NCBI RefSeq assembly: GCF_009733845.1
Contig: NZ_WNXZ01000001.1
Location: forward strand, 496,001-560,000
Length of the DNA: 64,000 nt
Direction: 5' to 3'
Source: Pseudactinotalea terrae
Lineage (GTDB): Bacteria; Actinomycetota; Actinomycetes; Actinomycetales; Beutenbergiaceae
Shown piece after piece: positions 51,168-60,742 of the stretch. A program made the translations under genes and the position numbers. Every line of letters begins with the position of its first letter. The stretch's first letter is position 1. The notes beneath the pieces are model-generated. The model was not told the origin of the DNA. It did no database searches and saw only the letters and a program-made list of their open reading frames with translations.

Positions 51168-53924
51168 CTAGGAGTCGCCGCCCGCGGTGCCGGTGGTACC
51201 GGCGTTGACATCGAGCAGGCGATAGCGCTCGACCGCCTGTGCCGGCGCGGAGGCGTCGACCTCGCCACGTCGCGCGAGGCCCTGCAGCGCACGCGTGACG
51301 ATCGACTGGGTGTCGATGAGGAAGTGCCGACGCACGGCCGGGCGGGTGTCGGAGAACCCGAACCCGTCGGCACCCAGCGTGAGCAGGTCGCCCGGGACCC
51401 ACGCGCGAATCTGGTCGGGGACCAGGTGGTCGTAGTCCGTCACTGCCACGAACGGGCCCTGCGCGTCCGCCAGCTTGGCGGTCACGTACGGGGTGCGCTG
51501 CTCGCCACCGGGGTTGACGAACGCGTCGTGCTCGGCAGCCAGCGCGTCCCGGCGGAGCTCCGTCCAGCTGGTCACCGACCACACGTCCGCCACGACGCCC
51601 CAGTCCTCGCGGAGCTGCTGCTGCGCCTCGAGCGCCCACGGCACCGCGACACCCGAGGCGAGGAGCTGCACCCGGGGACCCTCGCCCTCGCCGTCGCGGA
51701 GCTTGTAGATGCCCTTGAGGATGCCCTCGACATCGACGTTCTCCGGCTCGGCCGGCTGCAGCATCGGCTCGTTGTAGACCGTCAGGTAGTAGATCACGTC
51801 ACGGGAGCGCTGCGTCTCGCTCCCGTTGTCCTCCCCGTACATCCGCTCCAGACCGTCCTTGACGATGTGACGGATCTCGTAGCCGTACGCCGGGTCGTAG
51901 CTGACCACCGCGGTGTTGGTGGACGCGAGGATGGGGGAGTGGCCGTCAGCGTGCTGCAAGCCTTCCCCGGTCAGCGTGGTGCGGCCGGCCGTGGCGCCGA
52001 TGAGGAACCCTCGGGTCAGCTGGTCGCCGGCCGCCCAGAACTGGTCACCCGTGCGCTGGAAGCCGAACATCGAGTAGTAGAAGTAGAACGGCACCATCGG
52101 CTCGCCGTGCGTGGCGTAGGAGGTGCCGACCGCCTGGAACACGGCGGCCGAGCCGGCCTCGTTGATGCCGGTGTGCAGCAGCCCACCAGCCTCCGACTCC
52201 TTGTACGAGAGCAGCAGCTCGCGGTCGGCTGCGAGGTAGTGCTGGCCCTGCGTGTTGAAGATCTTCGTGCTCGGGAAGATCGCGTCGAGGCCGAAGGTGC
52301 GGGCCTCGTCCGGGATGATCGGCACGATCCGCCGGCCGAAGTCCTTGTCGCGCAGCAGGTCCTTGAACAGCTGGACGAGCGCCATCGTGGTGGCGACCTC
52401 CTGCTGCCCGGACCCCTTGGCGAGTCGCTCGTAGGTCTTGTCGGCCGGGAGTGTGACCGGCACGTGCTTGTCGCGCCGCTCCGGCTGGAACCCACCGAGC
52501 GCCTTGCGGCGATCCATCATGTAGGTGATCTCGGGGGAGTCCACCCCGGGGTGGAAATAGGGCGGCAGGTACGGGTCGGCTTCGAGCTCGGCGTCGGTGA
52601 ACGGGATCTCGAGCGAGTCGCGCAGGCCCTTGAGGTCCTCGAGCTTGAGCTTCTTCATCTGGTGCGTGGACATACGGCCCGCGAACGAGGAACCCAGTCC
52701 GTAGCCCTTGACGGTGTGGGCCAGGATCACAGTGGGCTGGCCCTCGTGTTTGACCGCCGCGTCGTAGGCGGCGTAGACCTTGCGGTAGTCGTGACCGCCG
52801 CGCTTCATCGCCCAGATCTCGTCGTCGCTCATCCTCTCGACGAGCGCCTTCGTGCGCGGGTCGCGACCGAAGAAGTGGTCCCGGATGAACGCGCCGGACT
52901 CGGCGCGGTAGGTCTGGTAGTCGCCGTCGGGCGTGTTGTTCATCAGGTTGACCAGGGCGCGGTCCTTGTCCGCCTCCAGCAGCGGGTCCCAGTCGCGGCC
53001 CCAGATCACCTTGATGACGTTCCAGCCCGCGCCGCGGAAGAACGCCTCGAGCTCCTGGATGATCTTGCCGTTGCCGCGGACCGGCCCATCGAGGCGCTGC
53101 AGGTTGCAGTTGACGACGAACGTGAGGTTGTCGAGGCCCTGCTGGGCGGCGAGCTGCAGCATGCCGCGCGACTCGGGCTCGTCCATCTCGCCGTCGCCGA
53201 GGAATGCCCAGACGCGCTGGTCCGAGGTGTCCTTGACGCTGCGACCCTCGAGGAACCGGTTGAACCACGCCTGGTAGATCGCCGATGCGGGGCCGAGGCC
53301 CATCGAGACCGTCGGGAACTCCCAGAAGTCGCGCATGTTGCGCGGGTGGGGGTAGGAGGGTAGCCCGCGGCCGCCCGAGGAGCGGGAGAGCTCCTGGCGG
53401 AAGCCGTCGAGATCGGCCTCGGAGAGCCGGCCCTCGAGGAACGCCCGCGCGTACATGCCCGGGGCCGCGTGGCCCTGGAAGTAGATGCTGTCGCCGCCGC
53501 CGGGGTGGTCCTTGCCGCGGAAGAAGTGGTTGAGGCCTACCTCGTAGAGCGTCGCGACGGAGGCGTAGGAGGACAGGTGCCCGCCGACCGAGATCTCGGG
53601 CCGCTGCGCACGCGTGACCATGATCGCGGAGTTCCACCGCAGGTAGTCGCGGTAGCGGCGCTCGATCGCCTCGTCGCCGGGGAAGTACGGCTCGTCGTGA
53701 ACACCGATGGTGTTGACGTAGGGGGTGGTGACCGGCTGCGGCACGACCACGCCGTGCTCACGTGCTCGCTTGAGCATGTTGAGCAGGATGTAGCGGGCGC
53801 GCGGGCCGCCGCGATTCTCGACCAGGCCGTCGAGTGACTCGAGCCACTCGCTCGTCTCTTCCGCGTCGATGTCGCGGACCTGGCTGAGCAGACCGTTGAT
53901 AAGTGGACCTGCAGTGGACGTCAC
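51168..53924 (-). CDS. aceE: Pyruvate dehydrogenase E1 component, homodimeric (AceE)
   Basis: A 918-residue thiamine-diphosphate enzyme that decarboxylates pyruvate and acetylates lipoyl-E2. The family's [10 protein letters not shown] and [24 protein letters not shown] (His of the active site), the ThDP motif [12 protein letters not shown] ... [19 protein letters not shown], and the central GAEQQ-like [15 protein letters not shown] region are clear. GTG at 53924 follows AGAGGA; the open frame beyond to 54086 is not family-like. The E2 and E3 genes are not adjacent, as is usual in actinobacteria. Divergent DUF3052 and peroxiredoxin genes accompany it. Confidence 0.96.
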   Translation of the reverse strand: MTSTAGPLINGLLSQVRDIDAEETSEWLESLDGLVENRGGPRARYILLNMLKRAREHGVVVPQPVTTPYVNTIGVHDEPYFPGDEAIERRYRDYLRWNSAIMVTRAQRPEISVGGHLSSYASVATLYEVGLNHFFRGKDHPGGGDSIYFQGHAAPGMYARAFLEGRLSEADLDGFRQELSRSSGGRGLPSYPHPRNMRDFWEFPTVSMGLGPASAIYQAWFNRFLEGRSVKDTSDQRVWAFLGDGEMDEPESRGMLQLAAQQGLDNLTFVVNCNLQRLDGPVRGNGKIIQELEAFFRGAGWNVIKVIWGRDWDPLLEADKDRALVNLMNNTPDGDYQTYRAESGAFIRDHFFGRDPRTKALVERMSDDEIWAMKRGGHDYRKVYAAYDAAVKHEGQPTVILAHTVKGYGLGSSFAGRMSTHQMKKLKLEDLKGLRDSLEIPFTDAELEADPYLPPYFHPGVDSPEITYMMDRRKALGGFQPERRDKHVPVTLPADKTYERLAKGSGQQEVATTMALVQLFKDLLRDKDFGRRIVPIIPDEARTFGLDAIFPSTKIFNTQGQHYLAADRELLLSYKESEAGGLLHTGINEAGSAAVFQAVGTSYATHGEPMVPFYFYYSMFGFQRTGDQFWAAGDQLTRGFLIGATAGRTTLTGEGLQHADGHSPILASTNTAVVSYDPAYGYEIRHIVKDGLERMYGEDNGSETQRSRDVIYYLTVYNEPMLQPAEPENVDVEGILKGIYKLRDGEGEGPRVQLLASGVAVPWALEAQQQLREDWGVVADVWSVTSWTELRRDALAAEHDAFVNPGGEQRTPYVTAKLADAQGPFVAVTDYDHLVPDQIRAWVPGDLLTLGADGFGFSDTRPAVRRHFLIDTQSIVTRALQGLARRGEVDASAPAQAVERYRLLDVNAGTTGTAGGDS

Positions 53925-54154
53925 GGGTTCCTCTTCTCCAGGGCTTCGGTTCGCTGCCGGCACCCGCCAGATCTTGCGGCCTGGCAGCGGCGCCTCGCGC
54001 GGTCGGGCCGCCCAGGGCCCCGGACCGTTACTTCCTTGTGCCATTCTTCCTTGAAGCCGGCCACAACGACACCACAACTCCTTCACGGGCGCTGTGATGT
54101 CGCTGACACTAGGATCAAGGTCAGCTCACCCCGATCGAAAGGACCCGCGACACA

Positions 54155-54580
54155 GTGGCAGCACGGCCGGAGACGACCGAAGGATCTGGACGCCTGGGGG
54201 TGGCGTCCGGGCAGGTGATCCAAGAGTTCGGGTACGACAGCGACTGCGACGAGGAGCTGCGCGCCGACATCGAGGCTGCGATCGGCTCACCTCTTGAGGA
54301 CGAGAGCTACGGCGACGTCATCGACGTCGCCTTGATCTGGTGGCGTGACGACGACGGCGACACGCAAGATCTCACCGATGTCCTCACCGATGCGCTGACC
54401 ACCCTGGAGGATGGCGGGCTCATCTGGCTGCTGGCACCGAAGGCAGGCAGGCACGGCCATGTCCCGCCTGCCGAGGTCGAGGAGGCCGCCACCACCGCGG
54501 GCCTGCACACCACCTCGACGATCGCGGTGGCACCGGCCTGGTCGGCATACAGACTCACCTCGCGCGGTAGAGGCAGGTGA
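54155..54580 (+). CDS. DUF3052 family protein
   Basis: A 141-residue actinobacterial protein of unknown function (DUF3052). LGVASGQVIQEFGYDSDCDEELRADIE and YGDVIDVALIWWRDDDGDTQDLTDVLTDAL are family features. It is acidic and has no membrane segment. The start is GTG at 54155 with AAAGGA some 12 nt upstream. TAGGAT (54112-54117) may be its -10. It is divergent from aceE and coupled to the peroxiredoxin gene by a GTGA overlap, an arrangement recurring in actinobacteria. Confidence 0.85.
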   Translation: MAARPETTEGSGRLGVASGQVIQEFGYDSDCDEELRADIEAAIGSPLEDESYGDVIDVALIWWRDDDGDTQDLTDVLTDALTTLEDGGLIWLLAPKAGRHGHVPPAEVEEAATTAGLHTTSTIAVAPAWSAYRLTSRGRGR

Positions 54581-55053
54581 TCCCGGTCGGCGAGCCCGCC
54601 CCGGAGCTGTGCCTCCCGGACATCCACGGGACCCCGACCGATCTCGCCGATCTCGACGGCGCTGCGCTGCTGGTGTTCCTTCCTGCTGCGTTCACGCCGT
54701 TGTGCTCGGGCGAGCTGGCCGGGCTGCCGCCTCTCGCCGCGTCGGTCGCCGCCCATGGTGTTCGCGTGCTTGCGGTGAGCTGCGACTCGATGTTCGTGCT
54801 GCGCACCTGGGCGGAGCAGTCCGGGGTCACCGGCGACTCGGGTCCCACGTTGCTCTCCGACTTCTGGCCGCACGGTGAGGTCTCGCGGCGCTACCAGGCG
54901 TTCGACCACGAACGCGGCACCTCCACCCGGACCTCGTACCTGATCGACGGCGACGGCGTGATCAGGTGGTCCACCCGCTCGCCGGCGGGGGTGGCGAGGG
55001 ACCTCGAGGACCATCGCACCGCCGTCGAGCAGCACCTGCCCAGGGTGGCCTGA
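54577..55053 (+). CDS. AhpE-like peroxiredoxin
   Basis: A 158-residue thiol peroxidase reducing hydroperoxides. The peroxidatic Cys43 sits in PAAFTPLCSGEL, matching the PxxxTxxC active site. Cys12 and Cys69 are the only other Cys seen early, and no typical C-terminal resolving Cys is present, which fits a 1-Cys AhpE-type enzyme. TSYLIDGDGVIRW is the usual later strand. GTG at 54577 overlaps the DUF3052 stop codon. Its placement beside aceE suggests protection linked to central metabolism, which is inference. Confidence 0.88.
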   Translation: MIPVGEPAPELCLPDIHGTPTDLADLDGAALLVFLPAAFTPLCSGELAGLPPLAASVAAHGVRVLAVSCDSMFVLRTWAEQSGVTGDSGPTLLSDFWPHGEVSRRYQAFDHERGTSTRTSYLIDGDGVIRWSTRSPAGVARDLEDHRTAVEQHLPRVA

Positions 55054-55054
55054 G

Positions 55055-55849
55055 ATGACGGAGGGTGGCCATCCCGACCGGTACCTGACCCAGCCGCCGC
55101 TGGCGCTCGCGCACCGCGGTGGTGACGCGCTGCCCGCCAATGTCGGCATCGAGAACTCGCTCACGGCGGTGGGCAACGCGGTCGCGCTCGGATATCGCTA
55201 CATCGAGACCGATTCGCGGGCGAGCATCGACGGCGTCGCGTTCGCCTTCCATGACCGGGACATGTCGCGGGTGAGCCCCGATTCCGGCTACGGCACGCGC
55301 CCCTTCGCGACCCTGACCGCGGCGGAGATCCGTGCGGTCCGGCTCCGCGGCGGCGAACGGATCGCAACGATCGCGGAGCTCTTGGACAGCTTCCCGCAGA
55401 CACGGTTCAACATCGACGTCAAGACGGCTGAGGTCATCGAGCCGACCGTGCGGGTGATCGAGGACGCTGCGGCGCAGGACCGGGTGCTGATGGCATCGTT
55501 CAGCCATGCGCGACTGACATGGGTGAGGCGCCTGCTGCCCGGGGTCGAGACCTCGGCGTCGCCGCAGGAGATCACCGCGTTGCGGTTGCGGCCACGGCTG
55601 TGGCGCTCGTTCATCACCGCCGGCGGCGCGACCTGCCTGCAGGTTCCCGAGTTCCGGTACGGGTTCCGGATCGTGACGCCCGGTTTCATCGCCGGGGCGC
55701 ACCGCAACGGCATGCAGGTGCACGTCTGGACCGTCGATGAGCCGGCCGACATGCACCGGCTCCTCGACGCCGGTGTCGACGGCCTCATCACCGATCGACC
55801 CGACGTGCTCCGCGAGGTGCTGGTCGAACGGGGGCAGTGGCGGACCTGA
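55055..55849 (+). CDS. Glycerophosphodiester phosphodiesterase family protein
   Basis: A 264-residue GDPD-fold enzyme, expected to hydrolyse glycerophosphodiesters to glycerol 3-phosphate and an alcohol. Catalytic residues are His20 in LAHRGG, Glu33 in IENS, Glu51 and Asp53 in YIETDSR, and His66 in FHDRDMSRV. NIDVKT and the C-terminal VHVWTVDEPADMHRLLDAGVDGLITDRPD complete the family pattern. No signal peptide is present. ATG at 55055 is one base after the peroxiredoxin stop, so it is third in the DUF3052 operon. Confidence 0.92.
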   Translation: MTEGGHPDRYLTQPPLALAHRGGDALPANVGIENSLTAVGNAVALGYRYIETDSRASIDGVAFAFHDRDMSRVSPDSGYGTRPFATLTAAEIRAVRLRGGERIATIAELLDSFPQTRFNIDVKTAEVIEPTVRVIEDAAAQDRVLMASFSHARLTWVRRLLPGVETSASPQEITALRLRPRLWRSFITAGGATCLQVPEFRYGFRIVTPGFIAGAHRNGMQVHVWTVDEPADMHRLLDAGVDGLITDRPDVLREVLVERGQWRT

Positions 55850-55971
55850 GGGCTGGCTACAGATCCTGCTCCGTTCGTTCCGGTTCCAGAAGAGGTCCGC
55901 GCCGCAGCCGCCGGTGCGGCTGGCACAATAGGTGAGCCGGGCGCGCGTGGTCGTGCTCACGTCACCGTCCC

Positions 55972-56048
55972 GGGCCCATAGCTCAGCTGGTTAGAGCGCC
56001 GCGTTTACACCGCGGGTGTCGGGGGTTCGAGTCCCTCTGGGCCCACCA
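55972..56048 (+). tRNA. tRNA-Val (TAC), CCA encoded
   Basis: Cloverleaf with acceptor GGGCCCA/TGGGCCC, D-arm ATAGCTCAGCTGGTTAGAGC, anticodon stem CCGCG/CGCGG, loop TTTACAC (anticodon TAC), T-arm GGGGGTTCGAGTCCCTC, discriminator A, and CCA encoded at 56046-56048. Confidence 0.96.
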
Positions 56049-56200
56049 GCTGGTCATCCGCGGCGGGCGGGTGCATGGATCAGCTCAGAGCGCGTCTCGA
56101 CACCCGCCGGTGCAGCCGGTCTCGGCGCGGCTGACGTGTGTCTCGGAGTCCTGGCCCTCGCCGTCGAGGGAGGTGGCGAAGCTGCGCACCGACTTGGGGG

Positions 56201-56238
56201 TTGACCGCGTACGGGCGGTGCCATACTCTGATGCGCAT
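56201..56238 (+). promoter_or_regulatory. Promoter and operator-like palindrome of the GH16/beta-glucan operon
   Basis: TTGACC (56201-56206) and TACTCT (56224-56229) have a 17-nt spacer. The 8-bp palindrome ATGCGCAT (56231-56238) lies at the expected transcript start. Further related repeats follow: GTACCG twice (56243-56260 area), and GCATACG near 56235 and 56280. These are candidate LacI-family sites for the regulator at the window's end. Confidence 0.6.
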
Positions 56239-56343
56239 ACGTAGTACCGCGTGAGTACCGATGCTCACAGTGTTCGCGTGCATACGAATGCGCACACCGG
56301 GACGCCACGCAGAACCGAACTCGACGACGAGAGCGAGCGTGCA

Positions 56344-57879
56344 GTGCGAACCTCAGTCAGGCGGACCTTCCTCCGCGTCACCGCGGCTGCTGCGGTCGCC
56401 CTGCTGCCTGCCGTGGCGGCACCCGCGGCGGAAGGCGACGTCGAGACGACGTCCCTGCTCGGGCATCCCGGCGGCGACTCCTTCTACGAGACGTTCGACG
56501 GACCGCTAGACGAGACCTTCTGGTACGTCGCCGACGAGTTCCGCAACGGGACCTACCAGAACTGCCAGTTCAATGCGGCCAACACGGTCGTCACGGACGG
56601 CCTGCTGCAGCTCTCCCTCGATGACACCCCGTACGGCGATCAGGACTACTCCTGCGGCTCGATCCAGACACGGGAGTGGCACGGGTACGGCACGTACGAG
56701 ACGCGCATGCGGGTCGGTGCGGCGAGCGGCACCAACTCCTCGCTGTTCACGTACACCGGGCCGACCTACGGCGAGCCGTGGCACGAGATCGACGTCGAGA
56801 TCCTCGGTCACGACACGACCGCCGTCGAGTTCAACTCCTGGGTCGACGGCGCCGCGGCCGGCGGCGGACCGGTGCCTGTCGGCGTCGACAACGCGGCCGA
56901 GTTCGTCGACTACGCATTCGTCTGGGAGCCCGACCGCCTCCAGTTCTTCATCGACGGCGAGGTCGCCCGGACCTACACGGACCCCTCGGACCTCCCCACC
57001 TACACCCAGCGCGTCTTCCTCATGATCTGGGGGACCGACACGTTGACGGACTGGATGGGGCCGTTCGAGTATCCCGGTGCACCGATCGTCACCGAGTACG
57101 ACCACGTGGCGTTCACGGCTCTCGGGGACGAGTGTCCGTTCGAGGGCTCGCTGGCATGTGGTCTGGAGGCACCCACCACGTCGTTCGTCGACGACATGGA
57201 CACGCTCGACACCTCGCGGTGGTTCGTCTCCGACGGCTGGAACAACGGCGACGCCTACGCCTGCGGCTGGGATGCCGACCAAGTCTCCGCCGTCGATGGA
57301 GCTCTCGAGCTCACCTTCGCAGCCGGGGCCGTCGCCGGCCGTGACTACGCCTGTGCCGAGGTCCAGCACCGCACGCCGCTGGGCTACGGCACCTACGAGG
57401 TGCGAGCGCAGGGCGTCGAGAACCCCGGCGTGCTGGCCTCGATCTTCACGTACGCCGCAGCCGGCGACGACGGACCGGCCGAGGGCATCGACCTCGCGCG
57501 GCTCCTCGGCGCCGACACCGACACCGTGCGCCTGAGCACATCTCGCTACCACCAGCAGATGGTCTCGACCTCGGCACCCCTGACCCCTGGCGCGGACGAG
57601 GCCTTCCACGACTACGGCATCGTCTGGTCGGCGGATCGCCTCGACTTCTACGTCGACGGCGAGCTGGTGCACGCGGTGACGGACCCGGCGAAGATCCCGG
57701 TTCGCGACGCCAAGCTGTTCCTGTCCCTGTGGGGCGGGACCGTTCCCGGTGGCGGCGAGCTCGTCCCGCCGGACGTACCGCTGACGATGCGCGTCGACCG
57801 GGTGGCCTACACCGCGCCCGGTGAGAGCTGTCAGTTCACCGGGTCGATCGTCTGCACCGCTGCAGCATCGACCGCGTGA
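56344..57879 (+). CDS. Secreted tandem GH16 protein (lichenase-like) with a degenerate second domain
   Basis: A 511-residue exported protein with a Tat-like signal (VRRTFLRVTAAAAVALLPAVAA). Domain 1 (about 45-262) is GH16 with catalytic motif HEIDVEILGHD: Glu148, Asp150, Glu152, as in beta-1,3-1,4-glucanases. Domain 2 (about 280-505) repeats the same plan (ETFDGPLDETFW vs DDMDTLDTSRWF; YGTYETRMR vs YGTYEVRAQ), but the motif reads EGIDLARLLGAD, with both catalytic Glu replaced by Gly381 and Ala385. Domain 2 is therefore probably non-catalytic and may bind glucan. GTG at 56344 was chosen because codon bias starts there; GTG 56251 would run through the operator-like repeats. It heads the importer operon. 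Confidence 0.87.
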   Translation: MRTSVRRTFLRVTAAAAVALLPAVAAPAAEGDVETTSLLGHPGGDSFYETFDGPLDETFWYVADEFRNGTYQNCQFNAANTVVTDGLLQLSLDDTPYGDQDYSCGSIQTREWHGYGTYETRMRVGAASGTNSSLFTYTGPTYGEPWHEIDVEILGHDTTAVEFNSWVDGAAAGGGPVPVGVDNAAEFVDYAFVWEPDRLQFFIDGEVARTYTDPSDLPTYTQRVFLMIWGTDTLTDWMGPFEYPGAPIVTEYDHVAFTALGDECPFEGSLACGLEAPTTSFVDDMDTLDTSRWFVSDGWNNGDAYACGWDADQVSAVDGALELTFAAGAVAGRDYACAEVQHRTPLGYGTYEVRAQGVENPGVLASIFTYAAAGDDGPAEGIDLARLLGADTDTVRLSTSRYHQQMVSTSAPLTPGADEAFHDYGIVWSADRLDFYVDGELVHAVTDPAKIPVRDAKLFLSLWGGTVPGGGELVPPDVPLTMRVDRVAYTAPGESCQFTGSIVCTAAASTA

Positions 57880-57962
57880 GCCGCTCCACCCGGCGTCGCT
57901 TGACGGCGTCGACTCACGCACCGCACGACCCCCGCTACTCGACACCCACGAGGAGAGCGCAC

Positions 57963-59624
57963 ATGCGCACCAGCACCAGGTTCATGCGAGCCGCGGCAGG
58001 ACTCGGCGTCGTCGCCGCGTTCGTCGCTGCCTGCTCACCCAACGACGTGACCGAGCCCGGAGGTGGTGGCTCGGCCACCACCGAGTCCGAGCTGATCTAC
58101 GGCAACACCGACGGCGGCACCACCTACGTCCTCAACTTCAACGTGTACTCGCCCGCCACCGACAAGTCGCCCAACTCCGGTCTGGTGTACGAGCCGCTGG
58201 TGCGGATCGACCACAGCGACGGCGGGAACGTCGCGCCCTGGCTGGCGCAGGAGTGGGTCTTCAACGAGGACGGCACGGAGCTGACCTTCACGCTGCGTGA
58301 GGACGTGACGTTCTCCGACGGCGAGCCCATGACGGCCGAGGACGTCGCGTACTCGCTCTCGATCCCGCTCGAGAACCCGGAGCTGAACGCGACGGGCGCG
58401 ACCTATACCTCCGTGGAGGCCACGGGCGACGCCGAGGTCCACCTCACCTTCGAGTCCGCCTCGTTCAGCGTGCTCAACCAGTTCGCCGGCCTGCTGATCG
58501 TCCCCGAGCACATCTGGAGCGAGCAGGACCTGACGACGTGGACCAACCCTGAGCCGATCGGTACCGGCGGCTTCACGCTCGGCGACTTCTCGCCGCAGCA
58601 GCTGACGTTCGCCGCCCGCGACGACTACTGGGGCGGGGAGTTCGCGATGGAGACCCTCAAGGTCGTGCCCGTCACGCAGGACACCGTCAAGTCTCAGCTG
58701 CTCACGGGCGACGTCGAGTGGGGGACGGTGTCGTGGGCCAACGGCGAGGAGGAGTTCGTCGCGGCGAACCCGGAGACGAACATGTACCAGCTGTACGCCA
58801 CCGGCGGCTCCTTCGCCGCGTTCTTCAACACCGCGCGCACGCCCTTCGACGACGTGCACATCCGCCGGGCGCTGGCGCTGACGATCCCGAGCACAGACAT
58901 CGTCGCCACGCTCAACCGGCCGGGCACGGAGGCCAACCCCACCGGCCTGCAGGACGGCATCTACGACGACTGGTTGCTGCCGGAGTATCAGGGCGCGATC
59001 CGGGAGGTCGATGTCGAGGCTGCGCTCGAGGAGCTCGCGCTGTCCGGCTACACGGTCGAGAACGGTGCGCTGGTGCGCGACGGCGAGACCTACAACCCGA
59101 CGCTGTCCTTCAACACCGACTTCGGGTGGGAGGCCTACGCCGACATCATGATCAACAGCTGGCGCGAGCACCTCGGTCTGGAGGTCACGCCGGCCGGAGC
59201 CCCCGGGGCGGCGCTGCTCGAGCAGCAGCAGCTCGGACAGTTCGACATCACGATCCAGGGTGCGGGCGGCTCGAGCGCCTTCGGCGCCTACAGCGGGCTC
59301 AGCTCGGAGTTCGTGGTCCCCGAGGGTGAGCAGGCAGCCGCCAACTACGGCCGGTGGAGCGATCCCGAGACGGACGCTGCCATCGCCGAGATGGCTGGCA
59401 CGGCCGATCCCGACGAGCTGCGTGAGGCGTCCTACGTGCTGCAGCGCGTCGTCGCCGAGGAGGTGCCGTTCGCGCCGATCTACGCGAGCTACTGGTTCAT
59501 CGACATCAACGCCTCGAGGTGGACCGGCTGGCCCACGCCCGAGAGCTTCGAGCACGTGCCCTCACCGGTGCTCGGGCCCTCGACGACGTTGACCCTGCTC
59601 GACCTCGAGCCCGCGACCTCGTGA
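57963..59624 (+). CDS. Dpp/Opp-type ABC transporter substrate-binding lipoprotein (probable oligosaccharide binder)
   Basis: A 553-residue family 5 solute-binding lipoprotein. Lipobox FVAAC sets the acylated Cys at residue 24, followed by a Gly/Ser/Thr linker. SBP_bac_5 features include SGLVYEPLVRIDHSDGG, WVFNEDGTELTFTLREDVTFSDGEPMTAEDVAYS and a C-terminal YVLQRVVAEEVPFAPIYASYWF. Although the family is named for peptides, many members in glycan clusters bind cello- or laminari-oligosaccharides, and the upstream GH16 gene supports that here. ATG at 57963 follows GAGGAG. Two permeases and two ATPases follow. Confidence 0.92.
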   Translation: MRTSTRFMRAAAGLGVVAAFVAACSPNDVTEPGGGGSATTESELIYGNTDGGTTYVLNFNVYSPATDKSPNSGLVYEPLVRIDHSDGGNVAPWLAQEWVFNEDGTELTFTLREDVTFSDGEPMTAEDVAYSLSIPLENPELNATGATYTSVEATGDAEVHLTFESASFSVLNQFAGLLIVPEHIWSEQDLTTWTNPEPIGTGGFTLGDFSPQQLTFAARDDYWGGEFAMETLKVVPVTQDTVKSQLLTGDVEWGTVSWANGEEEFVAANPETNMYQLYATGGSFAAFFNTARTPFDDVHIRRALALTIPSTDIVATLNRPGTEANPTGLQDGIYDDWLLPEYQGAIREVDVEAALEELALSGYTVENGALVRDGETYNPTLSFNTDFGWEAYADIMINSWREHLGLEVTPAGAPGAALLEQQQLGQFDITIQGAGGSSAFGAYSGLSSEFVVPEGEQAAANYGRWSDPETDAAIAEMAGTADPDELREASYVLQRVVAEEVPFAPIYASYWFIDINASRWTGWPTPESFEHVPSPVLGPSTTLTLLDLEPATS

Positions 59625-59658
59625 GGTCGGAGCTGAGCTCCGCGAGAGGGGAGGGGAG

Positions 59659-60735
59659 ATGAGCGTGGCGACCTCGGACGCGGCCGTCGCACCTACCCCG
59701 GAGACGCCGGGTTCCACGCCGACGACGACCCGGCTGCGGGTGCCGAGCCGGTGGTCGTTCATGGTGCGGCGACTCGGCTTCTACCTGGCGGCGGCGTGGG
59801 CGGCGATCACGCTGAACTTCCTGCTGCCACGCATGATGCCGGGCGACCCCTCGGTCGCGATCATCCAGCAGCTCCAGCGTGTCAGCGGCCAGCAGCTGCC
59901 GCCCGAGACCCTCGTCTCGATCCAGGCTCTGTTCGGCAACCCGGACGCCAACCTGTTCGAGCAGTACCTCGCCTACCTCGGCCAGCTGGCACGTTTCGAC
60001 CTCGGTACCTCGATCTCGCGCTTCCCGACGCCGGTCTCGGAGGTGGTCTCCTCGGGGTTGCCGTGGACACTCATGCTCGTCGGGTCGACAACGGTGATCG
60101 CGTTCGTGCTCGGTACCGGTCTTGGCGTGCTCACCGGCTGGAAGGCCGGTGGCCGCCTCGACGCCATCCTCACGCCGGCGTCCACGTTCATCTCGGCCGT
60201 CCCGTACTTCTGGGTCGCGCTGCTCGCGCTGTGGGTGTTCGGCTTCCAGCTGGACTGGTTCCCCTCCTCGGGTGGGTACGACCCGGACGCGGAGGGTGTC
60301 GCGTTCTGGCTGAGCGCGCTGCGGTACGGGTTCCTGCCGGCCGCGACGATCGTGTTCTCCGCGTTCGGGGGCTGGTTGCTGGGGATGCGGAACATGACCG
60401 TGACCACGGTCCGTGAGGACTATGTGCTGCTCGCCCAGGCGAAGGGGCTCTCGCCCGGTCGGGTGGTGCTGCGGTACGCCGCGCGCAACGCGATGCTGCC
60501 CAGCTTCACCGGGTTCGCCCTCGCGCTCGGCGGCGTGATCGGCGGGGCGCTCCTCACCGAGATCGTGTTCAGCTATCCGGGCATCGGGTACCTGCTCTAC
60601 GACGCGCTCACGAAGCGCGACTACCCCGTCATGCAGGGCGTCTTCCTGCTGATCGCGCTCACGGTCCTGGTGGCGAACCTTGTCGCCGACTCCGTCTACG
60701 TGCTCGTGGACCCCCGGGTCCGCGAGCAGGGATGA
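59659..60735 (+). CDS. DppB-type ABC transporter permease
   Basis: A 358-residue permease, six predicted helices, preceded by a disordered Thr/Pro-rich cytoplasmic N-terminus (1-35). Family signatures are AITLNFLLPRMMPGDP near residue 55, the large extracytoplasmic loop after helix 1, and the cytoplasmic VREDYVLLAQAKGLSPGRVVLRYAARNAMLPS loop (about 252-284) that contacts the ATPases. ATG at 59659 follows GGGGAG. Confidence 0.94.
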   Translation: MSVATSDAAVAPTPETPGSTPTTTRLRVPSRWSFMVRRLGFYLAAAWAAITLNFLLPRMMPGDPSVAIIQQLQRVSGQQLPPETLVSIQALFGNPDANLFEQYLAYLGQLARFDLGTSISRFPTPVSEVVSSGLPWTLMLVGSTTVIAFVLGTGLGVLTGWKAGGRLDAILTPASTFISAVPYFWVALLALWVFGFQLDWFPSSGGYDPDAEGVAFWLSALRYGFLPAATIVFSAFGGWLLGMRNMTVTTVREDYVLLAQAKGLSPGRVVLRYAARNAMLPSFTGFALALGGVIGGALLTEIVFSYPGIGYLLYDALTKRDYPVMQGVFLLIALTVLVANLVADSVYVLVDPRVREQG

Positions 60736-60742
60736 GGTACGC

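Noticed and set aside
56251-56343. N-terminal extension of the GH16 protein from GTG 56251
   Set aside because: Third-position G/C is low in this stretch and it contains promoter-proximal repeats; the signal peptide begins at 56344.
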